Positions 36,989 through 46,291 of a stretch of DNA of 64,000 nucleotides are shown piece after piece. The translations under genes and the position numbers were made by a program. How positions within the stretch are numbered: the first letter of the stretch is position 1; each line of letters opens with the position of its first letter. Source of the DNA: Aerococcus christensenii (GTDB lineage Bacteria > Bacillota > Bacilli > Lactobacillales > Aerococcaceae); contig NZ_CP014159.1 in the NCBI RefSeq assembly GCF_001543105.1, positions 868,001 to 932,000 on the forward strand. Reading direction: 5' to 3'. A model generated the notes under the pieces. It did not search any database and was not told the origin of the DNA. It saw only the letters and a list, made by a program, of their open reading frames with translations.

Positions 36989-38374
36989 TTAAGAAGGAGA
37001 GTCCTTTTTGGGACTGTCCACTAATTTCCCGGTTTTGGTCATGGCGTGAATGGCGTCGAGAGTGGGAGCAAATAAGTTGATATGGTCATGATTTTTTCCG
37101 TAATAAAGTTCATTAGGGAAGTAAAGGCGTTCATCGCCAAGTTCTTGACCAGTCAACGCTCGAATCAGTTGGCTAGCTTTTGAAAGTTCAACGATATGTC
37201 CATCTCTTTCCAATAATTCAATTTGAGTGCGAGGGTTCTTTTTGTTAGGATCATACAAGTCGTAGGGAAGATCGTAAGAAGAATTCGTGAGAATGTAGTA
37301 TTTACTATCGTAACCGAGGGATTCAATTTCTTGCGTAATTTCTTGTAAAGCTTCCACTTGATCCTTAGAAGAATAGGTAACGGATTTAAAAGGTTTCCGA
37401 TTAATAAAGCGATTAGCGAGATCAGTGAGGATTGCGTCGTCACTTGTCGCTAACCACTGTTGGAAGTAAGTGCGCATAACGCCATCATCTAATCTTAAGT
37501 AATCTTCTAAGCCCCATTCGTCTTTGAGAAAAGGTATAAGGAAAGGAGACGACATTTGGAAATAAGAGGGATTTTTTTCATAGAGATCCTTGGCTCTTTT
37601 AAGCAGAGAGTGGAGGATCATTTCCATGGCGCGAGAAACGGGATGGAAGTAAACTTGCATGTACATTTGATACCGACTAACGAGATAGTCTTCAATGGCA
37701 TGCATGCCTGCATAGTCGAAAATGATGCCGCCTTGATAAGGACGCATGACCCGAAGAATCCGGTTAATATCGAAGTTCCCGTAATGGACACCTGTAAAAT
37801 AGGAATCTCTTAAGAGGTAGTCCATTCGATCTGCATCACATTGACTGGAAATCAATTGAACGACTTGTGGATTGGAGTAAGTATGATTAATCACTGCAGC
37901 GACTTTATTGGGAAAATCGGGCGATACTTGGAGTAAAATTCGGTTAATTTCAGTATCTGGAGAAGTGATCAGTTGACGCGTGATGGCTTCATGGTCTGTG
38001 TCGAATAACTTTTCAAAGGTATGGGAAAAAGCCCCGTGACCGACATCGTGAAGGAGGGCGGAGCAGATAAGGACGAGACGTTCTTTATTGTCCCATAAAC
38101 CATCTCCAGGCATTTGATTTGGGTAAGAATAATTGAACATATCCGCGATCCGCCGAGCGATTTCATAGACGCCTAAACAATGCGCAAAACGATTATGGAC
38201 GGCTCCGTGGAAAGTAAAGCTCGTTGTTCCAAGTTGATTAATTCGACGCAAACGTTGAAATTCGCGAGTATTAATGAGGTCGAGAATAATGGAATCTTGG
38301 ATATGAATATGTCCGTGCACCGGGTCTCGAAAAACTTTTTCGCGATCACGAGGGATAGGAGTTACTAATGTCAT
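36989..38374 (-). CDS. HD-domain phosphohydrolase (YwfO/dGTPase-like)
   Basis: 461 residues from the minus-strand ATG at 38374. The N-terminal FRDPVHGHIHI and FQRLRRINQLG motifs and the HD motif HDVGHGAFSHTFEKLF mark the SAMHD1/dGTPase-like hydrolases; the Bacillus homologue is ywfO. Likely activity is on a nucleotide triphosphate; substrate not determined. An AAAGG site lies within the end of lipL, 4 nt upstream on the same strand, so translation is coupled. In Bacillus ywfO and lipL (ywfL) are also neighbours. Confidence 0.88.
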   Translation of the reverse strand: MTLVTPIPRDREKVFRDPVHGHIHIQDSIILDLINTREFQRLRRINQLGTTSFTFHGAVHNRFAHCLGVYEIARRIADMFNYSYPNQMPGDGLWDNKERLVLICSALLHDVGHGAFSHTFEKLFDTDHEAITRQLITSPDTEINRILLQVSPDFPNKVAAVINHTYSNPQVVQLISSQCDADRMDYLLRDSYFTGVHYGNFDINRILRVMRPYQGGIIFDYAGMHAIEDYLVSRYQMYMQVYFHPVSRAMEMILHSLLKRAKDLYEKNPSYFQMSSPFLIPFLKDEWGLEDYLRLDDGVMRTYFQQWLATSDDAILTDLANRFINRKPFKSVTYSSKDQVEALQEITQEIESLGYDSKYYILTNSSYDLPYDLYDPNKKNPRTQIELLERDGHIVELSKASQLIRALTGQELGDERLYFPNELYYGKNHDHINLFAPTLDAIHAMTKTGKLVDSPKKDSPS

Positions 38375-38378
38375 AAAA

Positions 38379-39236
38379 TCACAACCTTTCAGGGAAGAGA
38401 CGTTCATTTCTCTTATTCATGCGAGATAACTGAGTTTGGATGCCCTCTTTACTCAAGCTGTTTAAATCAATACTCGTAATGGTGTGGTTCACTTCTTTAT
38501 CAAGAATAGAGAGGAGTCCTTCTGTCACTGCGTCACTTTGGGCAAGAGAAGGAATAGTGTCTCCTAGATTGGACATGGAGTCCGGGAAAATTTGTGGATA
38601 AGGAGAGTTTTCTACCTGGTCGCTTCGACCGAGCTTATAAAAGGTTTGAACAGTTTGCCCGCGAAAGGTTTGATCGCCGTTTAGAGAGAGATAAATATAG
38701 ATACCGATTGCTTGTCCGATTCGTCTTTGTGCAATGCCGGCAATTTTTTTGCCGTTGAGAGATACATCAAATTTCCCTGGGCAATAAGAATGGGTGACTT
38801 CACCTGGAGTAAGAATTTGACCGAAAGGCTTGAGGAGTGTTTGAAAGAGATCTACCATAAGTTGATAAGCCTCATCTATAGTTGGCCGTTTTTTGCCTGG
38901 AAGCATTAATAAGGTATAGTTCACTACGCCTGGCTCACTAATAACAGCTAATCCGCCAGCCGGTCTAACAACTACTTGATAGGGGGTATTTTGTTTTAGC
39001 CACTCTAAGGCGATAGGGAGAGAAGGTAAGCGGGTATCTTGCATGCCTAAAATAATTTCTGGATCTGTAGGCCAAGTGTGAAGAATGAGGCGATAAGGAA
39101 TGTCTCTTTTATTCATAGCGGTTAATAGGTAATCATCAATGGCAAAAGGAAGATGGGGTGTTAAGTGGGAATAATGGGCAGTAATTTCTCCCACCTCTAG
39201 CGTTTTAAAGGGTGTAAAATAATCTTGAAAAAGCAT
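38379..39236 (-). CDS. lipL: Octanoyl-[GcvH]:protein N-octanoyltransferase LipL
   Basis: 285 residues from the minus-strand ATG at 39236, which has AAGGAGG 7 nt upstream; the frame extends further without a site. The lipoate-ligase-A-like fold shows VVRPAGGLAV, YCPGKFDVSLNGKKIAGIAQRR (catalytic Cys and Lys regions). It moves octanoyl or lipoyl groups from GcvH to dehydrogenase E2 subunits. A lipoate-protein ligase is the main alternative; adjacency with the YwfO homologue favours LipL. Confidence 0.85.
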   Translation of the reverse strand: MLFQDYFTPFKTLEVGEITAHYSHLTPHLPFAIDDYLLTAMNKRDIPYRLILHTWPTDPEIILGMQDTRLPSLPIALEWLKQNTPYQVVVRPAGGLAVISEPGVVNYTLLMLPGKKRPTIDEAYQLMVDLFQTLLKPFGQILTPGEVTHSYCPGKFDVSLNGKKIAGIAQRRIGQAIGIYIYLSLNGDQTFRGQTVQTFYKLGRSDQVENSPYPQIFPDSMSNLGDTIPSLAQSDAVTEGLLSILDKEVNHTITSIDLNSLSKEGIQTQLSRMNKRNERLFPERL

Positions 39237-39335
39237 GAGCAACCTCCTTATAATATTCGTACATAAGTATAGCATAAAGTGAGAAGAAACACGTGTAGAA
39301 AGGGAAGGATTTTGCCATGAGACAAGGAGGAAAGA

Positions 39336-39779
39336 ATGGAAGTTATTAAAGAACGTGTTAAAATAGTAGGGAAAAATCAGATTCGTCAAGATGAGGAACA
39401 AGAAGTGATTCCTTTTTCAAGCCTTGGAACGATTTATATCCATGAGCAAGCTATTTTTTTGACTTTTGAAATGGAAGATGCGAGTGGGAAACATGACATT
39501 CGGATGAAATTAGCTAAAGACAAGCAATCTGCAGAAATTGTTCGAAGTAATAATATGGGGAAATTAAAATTACCATTGGTTTTAGGGAAAGATCAGACCT
39601 TTACTTACGCTTTAGCTGGGGTTGGACAATTAGCCTTGCAAAGTCGATTAAATGCTTTGGAAGTAGAGGGGGACGAAGGACAAGGAAGGGTAGTTTGCCA
39701 ATATGATTTATCGGATCCCTATAAGAAAGCCATTGGGAAGTATCAATTAGAATTGCAATATTGGCGTGAAGTAGTGTAG
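39336..39779 (+). CDS. DUF1934 (YwiB-like) beta-barrel protein
   Basis: 147 residues, predicted all-beta, with no membrane segment. The pattern (DIRMKLAKDKQSAEIVRSN, then GKLKLPLVLGK) fits the YwiB/DUF1934 family, found near argS and rpoE in Firmicutes and of calycin-like fold; its role is unknown. AAGGAGG precedes the ATG. It is 55 nt upstream of rpoE and probably co-transcribed. Confidence 0.78.
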   Translation: MEVIKERVKIVGKNQIRQDEEQEVIPFSSLGTIYIHEQAIFLTFEMEDASGKHDIRMKLAKDKQSAEIVRSNNMGKLKLPLVLGKDQTFTYALAGVGQLALQSRLNALEVEGDEGQGRVVCQYDLSDPYKKAIGKYQLELQYWREVV

Positions 39780-39834
39780 AATAGGTAGAGTACCTTTATA
39801 GAGAATAAAGATTTTTTGAAAGGATGACGGTGGA

Positions 39835-40416
39835 GTGAATTTAGCACGTCTAGATCATCAAAATAAAAATGAGTTATCAATGATTGAAGTCGCTTATGAA
39901 ATTTTGGCAGAAAGTAATCAAGTATATGATTTTAATGACTTATTAGCTGAAATTCAAAATTATTTAAGTTTAAGTGATGATCAAATTGCTGAGCAGATGG
40001 TAACTTTTTATACAGAATTGAATACAGATGGAAGTTTTATTTCGTTAGGTGAAAATAGATGGGGACTCAGAGCTTGGTATGCGATTGATGCGATTAACGA
40101 AGCTATCGTAGCCTCTATCGATGATGATGATTTAAAAGCTCAACATAAGGCGAAACGTCGTAAGAAAGCAAATGCGTTTAACGAGGACATGATTGATTAC
40201 AACGATGATGACTACGACGAAGATTATAACGAAGGTAGAGAAGCTATGGATGAGGATAGCGATGATGAAGAAGATAATGAATTAAAAGATTACAAAATGG
40301 ATCTTGAAGAATTAGGCGATGACGCTCCTGAAGAAGCTTTAGAGGATGGCTTAGAAGGAGATCTTACTATTATTAGTGAAGACGACTTAGAAGAATCCAG
40401 TGAAGACGACTTCTAA
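39835..40416 (+). CDS. rpoE: RNA polymerase delta subunit
   Basis: 193 residues from GTG at 39835. The N-terminal HARE-HTH-type domain ([25 protein letters not shown] and RWGLRAWY) spans about residues 1-90. The rest is an extremely acidic Asp/Glu-rich disordered tail, preceded by a Lys/Arg cluster (KAKRRKKA). Delta raises promoter selectivity and recycling of RNA polymerase in Firmicutes. The GTG start matches the family N-terminus. Terminator follows. Confidence 0.95.
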   Translation: MNLARLDHQNKNELSMIEVAYEILAESNQVYDFNDLLAEIQNYLSLSDDQIAEQMVTFYTELNTDGSFISLGENRWGLRAWYAIDAINEAIVASIDDDDLKAQHKAKRRKKANAFNEDMIDYNDDDYDEDYNEGREAMDEDSDDEEDNELKDYKMDLEELGDDAPEEALEDGLEGDLTIISEDDLEESSEDDF

Positions 40417-40466
40417 AAGAGAACATAAGGATGTCTATGTTTCCTGTGTAAGTATTCAAAGAAGCG

Positions 40467-40499
40467 AGCTGCATCATTAAGATGTAGCTTTTTCGTTTT
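40467..40499 (+). terminator. Terminator after rpoE
   Basis: AGCTGCATC pairs with GATGTAGCT across ATTAA, followed by TTTTCGTTTTT. Confidence 0.9.
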
Positions 40500-40638
40500 T
40501 GGTGGGAAGAAAGTTGTCCTAATTCTTAAGGAGATTGTAATAATTCTTCCTTACTATGCAAGTCTAGTGGTTATCTCTTCTTTTTTTAGGTATAATAAGC
40601 TGATTAATTGATTGAAAGTAGGACAAAAAAAGGCCTTA

Positions 40639-40647
40639 TGTTATAAT
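40639..40647 (+). promoter_or_regulatory. Extended -10 promoter for murA-rho
   Basis: TGTTATAAT (40639-40647) forms an extended -10. No good -35 is present. The interval 40500-40719 otherwise holds another TATAAT at 40591 without a clear -35, and no gene. Confidence 0.55.
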
Positions 40648-40719
40648 ATTGAATGACATTCGGTAAGTCATACTCGGCAATCTTGGGAGTAAGTATTTTG
40701 AAAGGAACCTAATCGTTAC

Positions 40720-41979
40720 ATGAAAAACTTTATTATTGAGGGCAATCATCCATTAAGAGGAGAAGTTGTTGTTAGTGGTGCAAAAAACAGTACAGTAGCT
40801 TTGATTCCGGCAGCTGTACTGGCTGATTCTCCTCTTACTTTGGAAGGAGTTCCTGCTATTGATGATGTCGATGCTTTAATTGCTATTTTGCAAGACTTCA
40901 ATGTGAAGACAGAGTTCGAAGGAAATCTTCTAAAAATTGACCCATCCAACATGGAGAATATTCCTATGCCTGAAGGGAAAATTCATAGTTTACGCGCTTC
41001 TTATTATTTTATGGGCGCTTTGTTGGCTAAATATGGAGAAGGCGTTGTGGGACTCCCTGGAGGATGTTCTTTGGGCCCACGTCCAATTGACCTACATATT
41101 AAAGGCTTTGAAGCTTTAGGCGCAAAAGTAGAAACAAAGGATGGAGCTATTCATCTCTCTACCCCTAACGGACTTCATGGGGCAGAAATTTATTTGGATA
41201 TTGTGAGTGTAGGCGCTACCATTAATATCATGTTAGCTGCAGTGAAAGCCAAGGGAACGACTATTATTGAAAATGCAGCAAGAGAACCAGAAATTATCGA
41301 TGTTGCGAGCTTTTTAAATAAAATGGGAGCGAACATAAAAGGCGTGGGAACTTCTACTATTCGAATTGAAGGCGTAGAACATTTACATGGGGTTAGCCAT
41401 CAAATTATTCCTGATCGTATTGAAGCAGGAACTTATTTAGCGGCAGCAGCTTTGATTGGTGAAGGGGTTTGTGTTAAAAATGTTATTTTTGAACATATCG
41501 AAGGCCTAGTCGCTAAAATGGGCGAAATGAGTGTCAAGATGGATATCTTTGAAGACAAAATTTATGTTCATCCTCGGCAAGGAGATCTTAAGATGGTAAA
41601 CATAAAGACAATGGCCTATCCTGGTTTTGCAACAGATCTCCAACAACCTATAACCCCTCTCCTCATCTCTTCGGTAGGAAGTGGAAGTATTGAAGATACT
41701 ATTTATCCTAAACGTGTCAAACATGTCCCAGAATTGAGACGCATGGGTGCAGATATTGAAGTGATTGATGATACGATCTATATTAAGGGAGCTAAGAAGT
41801 TAACGGGCGCGAGAGTAAAGGCCTCTGATCTAAGAGCAGGCGCTTGTTTGATTAATGCGGCACTTTATGCAGAAGGCACGACGGAACTTTATGGAGCAGA
41901 ACATATTCTAAGAGGTTATGATAACATTTGTGGAAAATTACAAAAGCTAGGAGCTAAAATTCAATTAGTAGAAGAATAA
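40720..41979 (+). CDS. murA: UDP-N-acetylglucosamine 1-carboxyvinyltransferase
   Basis: 419 residues, EPSP-synthase fold with two lobes. The catalytic Cys is present in [13 protein letters not shown] (C116), so a fosfomycin-sensitive enzyme is expected. N-terminal SGAKNS carries the conserved Lys. It starts peptidoglycan precursor synthesis by adding enolpyruvate to UDP-GlcNAc. Low-GC Gram-positives usually have two copies; linkage to rho suggests this is the MurA2/MurZ type. GGAACC lies before the ATG, and rho follows 25 nt later. Confidence 0.95.
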   Translation: MKNFIIEGNHPLRGEVVVSGAKNSTVALIPAAVLADSPLTLEGVPAIDDVDALIAILQDFNVKTEFEGNLLKIDPSNMENIPMPEGKIHSLRASYYFMGALLAKYGEGVVGLPGGCSLGPRPIDLHIKGFEALGAKVETKDGAIHLSTPNGLHGAEIYLDIVSVGATINIMLAAVKAKGTTIIENAAREPEIIDVASFLNKMGANIKGVGTSTIRIEGVEHLHGVSHQIIPDRIEAGTYLAAAALIGEGVCVKNVIFEHIEGLVAKMGEMSVKMDIFEDKIYVHPRQGDLKMVNIKTMAYPGFATDLQQPITPLLISSVGSGSIEDTIYPKRVKHVPELRRMGADIEVIDDTIYIKGAKKLTGARVKASDLRAGACLINAALYAEGTTELYGAEHILRGYDNICGKLQKLGAKIQLVEE

Positions 41980-42004
41980 TTAAACGAGCGAAAGGATAGA
42001 GAGA

Positions 42005-43300
42005 ATGGCAAAAAAAGAAGGTAAAACTTATGAAAAGGATGAAGTTGTCACCTTAGCCAGCTTATCAGAACAAACGCTAAAACAAATTTATACCTACGCC
42101 CGTCAGTACAAAATTCCCAATTATTCTAAAATGACTAAAAAGGAACTTTCTTTAGCGGTTGTTCGTGCGCAAGGGGAAAGCAAGGGTTATTTTCCAGTGG
42201 AAGGGGTATTAGATATCACAGGTCCAGAATTTGGGTTCTTGTACCCTATTAATTATTCTGCGAGTCAAGAAGATATTTATATTTCTTCGACACAGATTAA
42301 CCGATTTGGACTTCGGAATGGAGATTTGATAAAAGGCTTAGCTCGTCCACCAAAAGAGCGGGAGAGAAGAAATGGCTTATTACAGATTGCTACGGTCAAT
42401 GGCAAAGATCCTGAATTAGCCAAAGAAAGGGACCATTTTCCAGCTTTAACGCCTATTTATCCTGATCGCTTAATGAAATTAGAAACGGATGCGGATAAGC
42501 TTTCTCTTCGTATGATTGATTTGTTATCTCCTATCGGTTTTGGTCAAAGAGGCTTAATTGCCGCTCCACCTAAAGCAGGGAAAACTGTATTATTGAAGCA
42601 AGTAGCCAATGCGATTGCAACTAACTATCCGGAAGTAGTGCTCATTGTTCTCCTCATTGATGAGCGCCCAGAAGAAGTTACTGATTTTGAACGGAATGTG
42701 CAGGCAGAAGTTGTGGCTTCGACTTTTGATCAACATCCTAGGAATCACATTCAGGTTGCAGAGTTAGTGATCGAACGGGCTAAAAGATTGGTTGAAGATA
42801 AGCAAGATGTTGTAGTTTTGATAGATTCCTTGACGCGATTGGTTCGTGCTTACAATAATGTAGAGCCTCCATCTGGACGTACTATGTCTGGCGGGCTGGA
42901 TCCTGTGGCTTTAAATGGACCTAAAAAGATTTTTGGCTCTGCACGGAATATTGAAGGAGGAGGGAGTCTAACGATTTTAGCGACTGCGCTGATTCAAACC
43001 GATTCAAAAGCAGATGAAGTTATTTATGAAGAATTTAAAGGAACGGGTAATATGGAACTTCATTTAGACCGATCTCTTGCTCAAAGTCGTATTTTTCCAG
43101 CTATTGATGTTAATAAGTCCGGAACGCGAAAAGAAGATCTTTTGTTAGATACTCAAACTTTGGAAGCTGCATATAATTTGCGCCAATTAATGACAGGAAA
43201 TTTGAAAGAAGACACACGACAACTTTTGATGACTTTTGAGAGTATAGTCTCTAATCAAGAATTGATAGAAAAGATTTTAGTCAAGAAGGGAAAAAAATAA
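42005..43300 (+). CDS. rho: Transcription termination factor Rho
   Basis: 431 residues. The N-terminal Rho-N helix domain (SLSEQTLKQIYTYARQY) is followed by an RNA-binding cold-shock-like domain (VLDITGPEFGFLY) and the RecA-type ATPase with Walker A APPKAGKT (about 187-194), LIDERPEEV (catalytic Glu region) and DSLTRLVRAYN (Walker B). It is shorter than proteobacterial or actinobacterial Rho and has no large insertion. GAAAGGATAG precedes the ATG. It shares a transcript with murA. Confidence 0.97.
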   Translation: MAKKEGKTYEKDEVVTLASLSEQTLKQIYTYARQYKIPNYSKMTKKELSLAVVRAQGESKGYFPVEGVLDITGPEFGFLYPINYSASQEDIYISSTQINRFGLRNGDLIKGLARPPKERERRNGLLQIATVNGKDPELAKERDHFPALTPIYPDRLMKLETDADKLSLRMIDLLSPIGFGQRGLIAAPPKAGKTVLLKQVANAIATNYPEVVLIVLLIDERPEEVTDFERNVQAEVVASTFDQHPRNHIQVAELVIERAKRLVEDKQDVVVLIDSLTRLVRAYNNVEPPSGRTMSGGLDPVALNGPKKIFGSARNIEGGGSLTILATALIQTDSKADEVIYEEFKGTGNMELHLDRSLAQSRIFPAIDVNKSGTRKEDLLLDTQTLEAAYNLRQLMTGNLKEDTRQLLMTFESIVSNQELIEKILVKKGKK

Positions 43301-43342
43301 GCGCATTCGGCGAGTGTATAGTTTTTTAGTTAAAATTTTCAA

Positions 43343-43379
43343 AAAATAGAGTTGAGCACGTATCAACTCTATTTTTTTG
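43343..43379 (+). terminator. Terminator after rho
   Basis: AAATAGAGTTGA pairs with TCAACTCTATTT around GCACGTA, followed by further T. Confidence 0.95.
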
Positions 43380-43496
43380 GAAAAATTTGAGCAAAAAGGA
43401 ATTATTTTTAAAAATAAAATCAAAAAATAGGATAACTGGTTGACTGCTTTTTTGGAAGCGCCTACAGCGAAACCATCGACAGAAAGGTGTGATGTC

Positions 43497-44128
43497 GTGG
43501 GAAAGACAGTCACTATAAAAGATGTAGCACAAGTTGTAGGAGTCTCTAAAACTATTATTTCTCGTTATATTAATGGAAACTATGGGAAAATGAGTACAGA
43601 GACGAAGTCAAAAATTCAAAAGGCTATTATCCGAATAGACAAGCTCAATTATTAAAATCTGATCGCTCAAACTTAATAGGAGTGGTTGTAGCAGATATTG
43701 GAACTCTCTATACCGCTTATGTTATTCAAGCGATGTTTGATGAATTGAAGGAAACTGATTATCAATTACTCTTTTTGAATTATTAGAATTTAAAAAGAGA
43801 GGAAAGAAGGGCTATTCAAAGCCTTTTGAAGTATAACATTGATGCTTTAATTTTACAGCCTGTCTTATCGGACATTTCAGATTATGATCTTTTAATTAAT
43901 CGTTCTTTTCCTGTTACTCTTTTAGATCGATCATTAAAACAAAGTTCTTGGCTGGTTGTTCAATCAGACAATTTAATGCGAACAGAAGAGTTAGCTCAAT
44001 TGATTGTTGAAAAAGGTTATCAGCAAGTGATTCATTTTACGGGGTCTATTCAAGCGGTCAGCCCTAGATATGAACGCTATATGGCGATGAAGTTTATAAA
44101 TCGAATCATGAAGAGGACCTTTTTTTAA
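43497..44128 (+). pseudogene. LacI-family transcriptional regulator, disrupted and truncated
   Basis: From GTG at 43497 (AAGGTG upstream) a LacI-type helix-turn-helix is clear: TVTIKDVAQVVGVSKTIISRYINGN. The frame then shifts near 43635, where a few codons are missing before YYPNRQAQLLKS, which resumes in another frame. A TAG stop (43784) interrupts the effector domain, and the third part stops at 44128 after only about 200 of the usual 330 residues. The sequence resembles KdgR-type regulators with the NRQAQ linker. No sugar operon is adjacent, so its former target may have been lost too. Confidence 0.85.
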
Positions 44129-44156
44129 GGACTTTTAGAAAATAAAATAAAAAATC

Positions 44157-44185
44157 TTGAAGTCTAAAAAAATGTGTGCTAAAAT
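44157..44185 (+). promoter_or_regulatory. Promoter of rpmE2
   Basis: TTGAAG (44157-44162), 17 bases, TAAAAT (44180-44185) with a TGC extended -10. It overlaps the 3' side of the dead LacI gene. Confidence 0.75.
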
Positions 44186-44252
44186 AGCTCCGTTATGTAA
44201 AAATAATCTCTGGGAATTTAAAACTCAGGGCGCAAAGGAGAGTATATACGCT

Positions 44253-44501
44253 ATGAAACAAGGCATTCATCCAGATTACCAAAAAGTTGTGTTTATGGAT
44301 ACTTCAACTGGCTATAAGTTCTTATCAGGGTCAACTAAGACTTCTGCTGAGACTATTGAATGGGAAGACGGAAACACCTACCCACTTATCCGTGTAGAAA
44401 TTTCTTCAGATTCTCATCCTTTCTATACAGGCCGTCAAAAATTCACGCAAGCCGACGGACGTGTGGATCGTTTCAACAAGAAATATGGCTTTGCCAAATA
44501 A
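44253..44501 (+). CDS. rpmE2: 50S ribosomal protein L31 type B
   Basis: 82 residues beginning [16 protein letters not shown]. There is no Cys, so this is the zinc-independent form; it ends with [17 protein letters not shown]. In species carrying both forms, type B replaces the zinc-binding L31 under zinc limitation; in many Lactobacillales it is the only one. The ATG at 44253 has AAAGGAG upstream, and a longer open frame from 44157 is rejected because it overlaps the promoter. Located after rho, as in many Firmicutes. Confidence 0.95.
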   Translation: MKQGIHPDYQKVVFMDTSTGYKFLSGSTKTSAETIEWEDGNTYPLIRVEISSDSHPFYTGRQKFTQADGRVDRFNKKYGFAK

Positions 44502-44538
44502 TTGGCTTGGTAAAACGATTTATTGTATACAAGCAATC

Positions 44539-44572
44539 AAAGCACTTTTCCTTTGGAAAAGTGCTTTTTATA
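44539..44572 (+). terminator. Terminator after rpmE2
   Basis: AAAGCACTTTTC pairs with GAAAAGTGCTTT around CTTTG, then T residues. Confidence 0.93.
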
Positions 44573-44655
44573 AATTCTTATAGTGTAATACTCTTGATAA
44601 ATGAGTAGGGGTAGGCAATAATAAAATAAAAATGAAGTAATAACGGAGGAAAACC

Positions 44656-45363
44656 ATGAAAAAAATAGATTGGAGACGTCTTTTTGGAATAGCTTTAATT
44701 GTTGTTGGTTTAGCTTGCGTAATTTGGCATTATGTACCGGCTATTCAAGTCTATTTGAACCAAAGAGAATTTTCGATTACGAGGTTAAGACGTGAAGATA
44801 TTGAAGCTAATCAGGCGGATAAATCTGCTAACTATGATCCTAATCAGGTAACGATGGTGACACCGGAAATGGTTGATGCTGCGCGCAAACGAATTCGGGA
44901 GGGGCACGATAATGTTCAAGTTATTGGAGCTTTAGCGATGCCTGAACAAAAGATCTCGGTTTCTGTGATGAATGGATTAAGCGAAGCTGTTCTATTGAGT
45001 GGAGCGGGGACTTTTTATCCAGATCAGCAAATGGGAAAGAATAACTATCCTTTAGCCAGCCACAATATGGACGCTATCGCTCCTGGCCTTTTACTGTCTC
45101 CGATGGTTGGCAATACGAAAAAGGGGGACATGATCTATCTTACGGACTTGGATACGATCTATGTATATGAAACGTATTTTGCAGAGTATACAGATCCTTC
45201 ACGAGTGGATTTAGTAGAGATGAAATGGAAAGAACCTATAGTGACTTTAGTGACGTGTGGGGAGTCCACATCTACTGCTCAACGTTATATTGTACAAGGA
45301 CGATTGGTCGATAAGATGCCAATTGGGGAAGCACCTAAAGAAATATTAGATTATTTTAAATAA
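44656..45363 (+). CDS. srtA: Class A sortase
   Basis: 235 residues. One N-terminal membrane anchor (IALIVVGLACVIWHYVPAI), then the sortase barrel with catalytic His (LASHN, H136), Cys (TLVTCGE, C201) and Arg (QRYIV, R210). It cleaves LPxTG between Thr and Gly and attaches surface proteins to the wall. A surface-protein remnant with LPNTG is in this window at 34128-35512. CGGAGGAAA precedes the ATG. Monocistronic, after a terminator. Confidence 0.95.
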   Translation: MKKIDWRRLFGIALIVVGLACVIWHYVPAIQVYLNQREFSITRLRREDIEANQADKSANYDPNQVTMVTPEMVDAARKRIREGHDNVQVIGALAMPEQKISVSVMNGLSEAVLLSGAGTFYPDQQMGKNNYPLASHNMDAIAPGLLLSPMVGNTKKGDMIYLTDLDTIYVYETYFAEYTDPSRVDLVEMKWKEPIVTLVTCGESTSTAQRYIVQGRLVDKMPIGEAPKEILDYFK

Positions 45364-45503
45364 GAAGGAGACTCTCTTCATTCTTTGAGAAGAAAGTTTT
45401 TTTATGGAAAAGGTAAAGAATCTAAAAACCTTTTATAAAAAGATTTTCGTTTAGACTTAAAGTTTGGTAGAATAGTAAAGTATATGAAGGAGGGAGCTTT
45501 TTG

Positions 45504-46289
45504 ATGTCAAACTATCTGTATGTCTTGCTTGATCCAACAAGTAATCATGTGACAACGCGAGGGGTGGGTCTTAAATTCTTAACCAAAGCCATGAAAAAGC
45601 TGCCTAGAAATATTGTGTTGTTGTCAGGAGCTAAAGCACAAGGATCTTTTGATGATTACACACGTTTTGAAGTTATTCGAGGCGAAAAAAGTGTGGGTGA
45701 TTTCATTAATAGTCAAGAATTTTTACCGCTCCCAACGGTGAAGTGGGTGGATTATGATTCGCAAGAATTATTTCATCAATTGACGCCTGGTGAAATTGCA
45801 GAGATGCTTTATTTGGCACATGCTAATCGGCATTGGCATTCCCCTTTCTTTTATAAATTGCAAAATAATTATGTTTGCTTACCAATGGAAAACCAATTGG
45901 TAAAAATTTACTATCGTTATATTAATGAGTTTTATTATCAGCTTGCTTTATCGTTTAAGCGGTGTCTTCAGTTACAACGACGTCCCGAGAAAAGATCCAT
46001 TTTTTTCTTGAATCAAGTGGCGATGCCTAAGCAGAAGATTCAAGAGCCGAGTGTGGATTTTATAAAATCTCTCTTGCATCTTTTGTACGAAGGCGTTATT
46101 TTTGATTTTTCGCAGGCCTATGCAACCGATAAAACGGGGATGCATATTCCTGTTTATTTAGCGGAAGATCAAGTGGATGAAACAATGCGTCAATTAACGC
46201 ATGCAAAATTAATGGCTACCATTACTTACTCTCGTCAAGGAGAGTGGGTTTTAAGCGATCACTCTAGCAATGCTATTTTTGGAGGTTAA
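45504..46289 (+). CDS. Conserved-looking protein of unknown function
   Basis: 261 residues from the ATG at 45504, preceded by GAAGGAGGGAG. No signal peptide or membrane segment is visible. The N-terminal part is soluble alpha/beta-like (NYLYVLLDPTSNHVT). The middle is rich in Tyr and aromatic residues (HWHSPFFYKLQNNYVCLP), and a basic stretch (KRCLQLQRRPEKRS) follows. I do not recognise the family. It ends 2 nt before ddl and so is almost surely in the same operon (with murF), which hints at a cell-envelope role but does not prove it. Confidence 0.75.
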   Translation: MSNYLYVLLDPTSNHVTTRGVGLKFLTKAMKKLPRNIVLLSGAKAQGSFDDYTRFEVIRGEKSVGDFINSQEFLPLPTVKWVDYDSQELFHQLTPGEIAEMLYLAHANRHWHSPFFYKLQNNYVCLPMENQLVKIYYRYINEFYYQLALSFKRCLQLQRRPEKRSIFFLNQVAMPKQKIQEPSVDFIKSLLHLLYEGVIFDFSQAYATDKTGMHIPVYLAEDQVDETMRQLTHAKLMATITYSRQGEWVLSDHSSNAIFGG

Positions 46290-46291
46290 TT

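Noticed and set aside
36989..39236. Defence-system reading of the HD hydrolase next to LipL (dGTPase-like anti-phage role)
   Set aside because: The same ywfO-lipL neighbourhood exists as a housekeeping arrangement in Bacillus, and no other defence genes are nearby.
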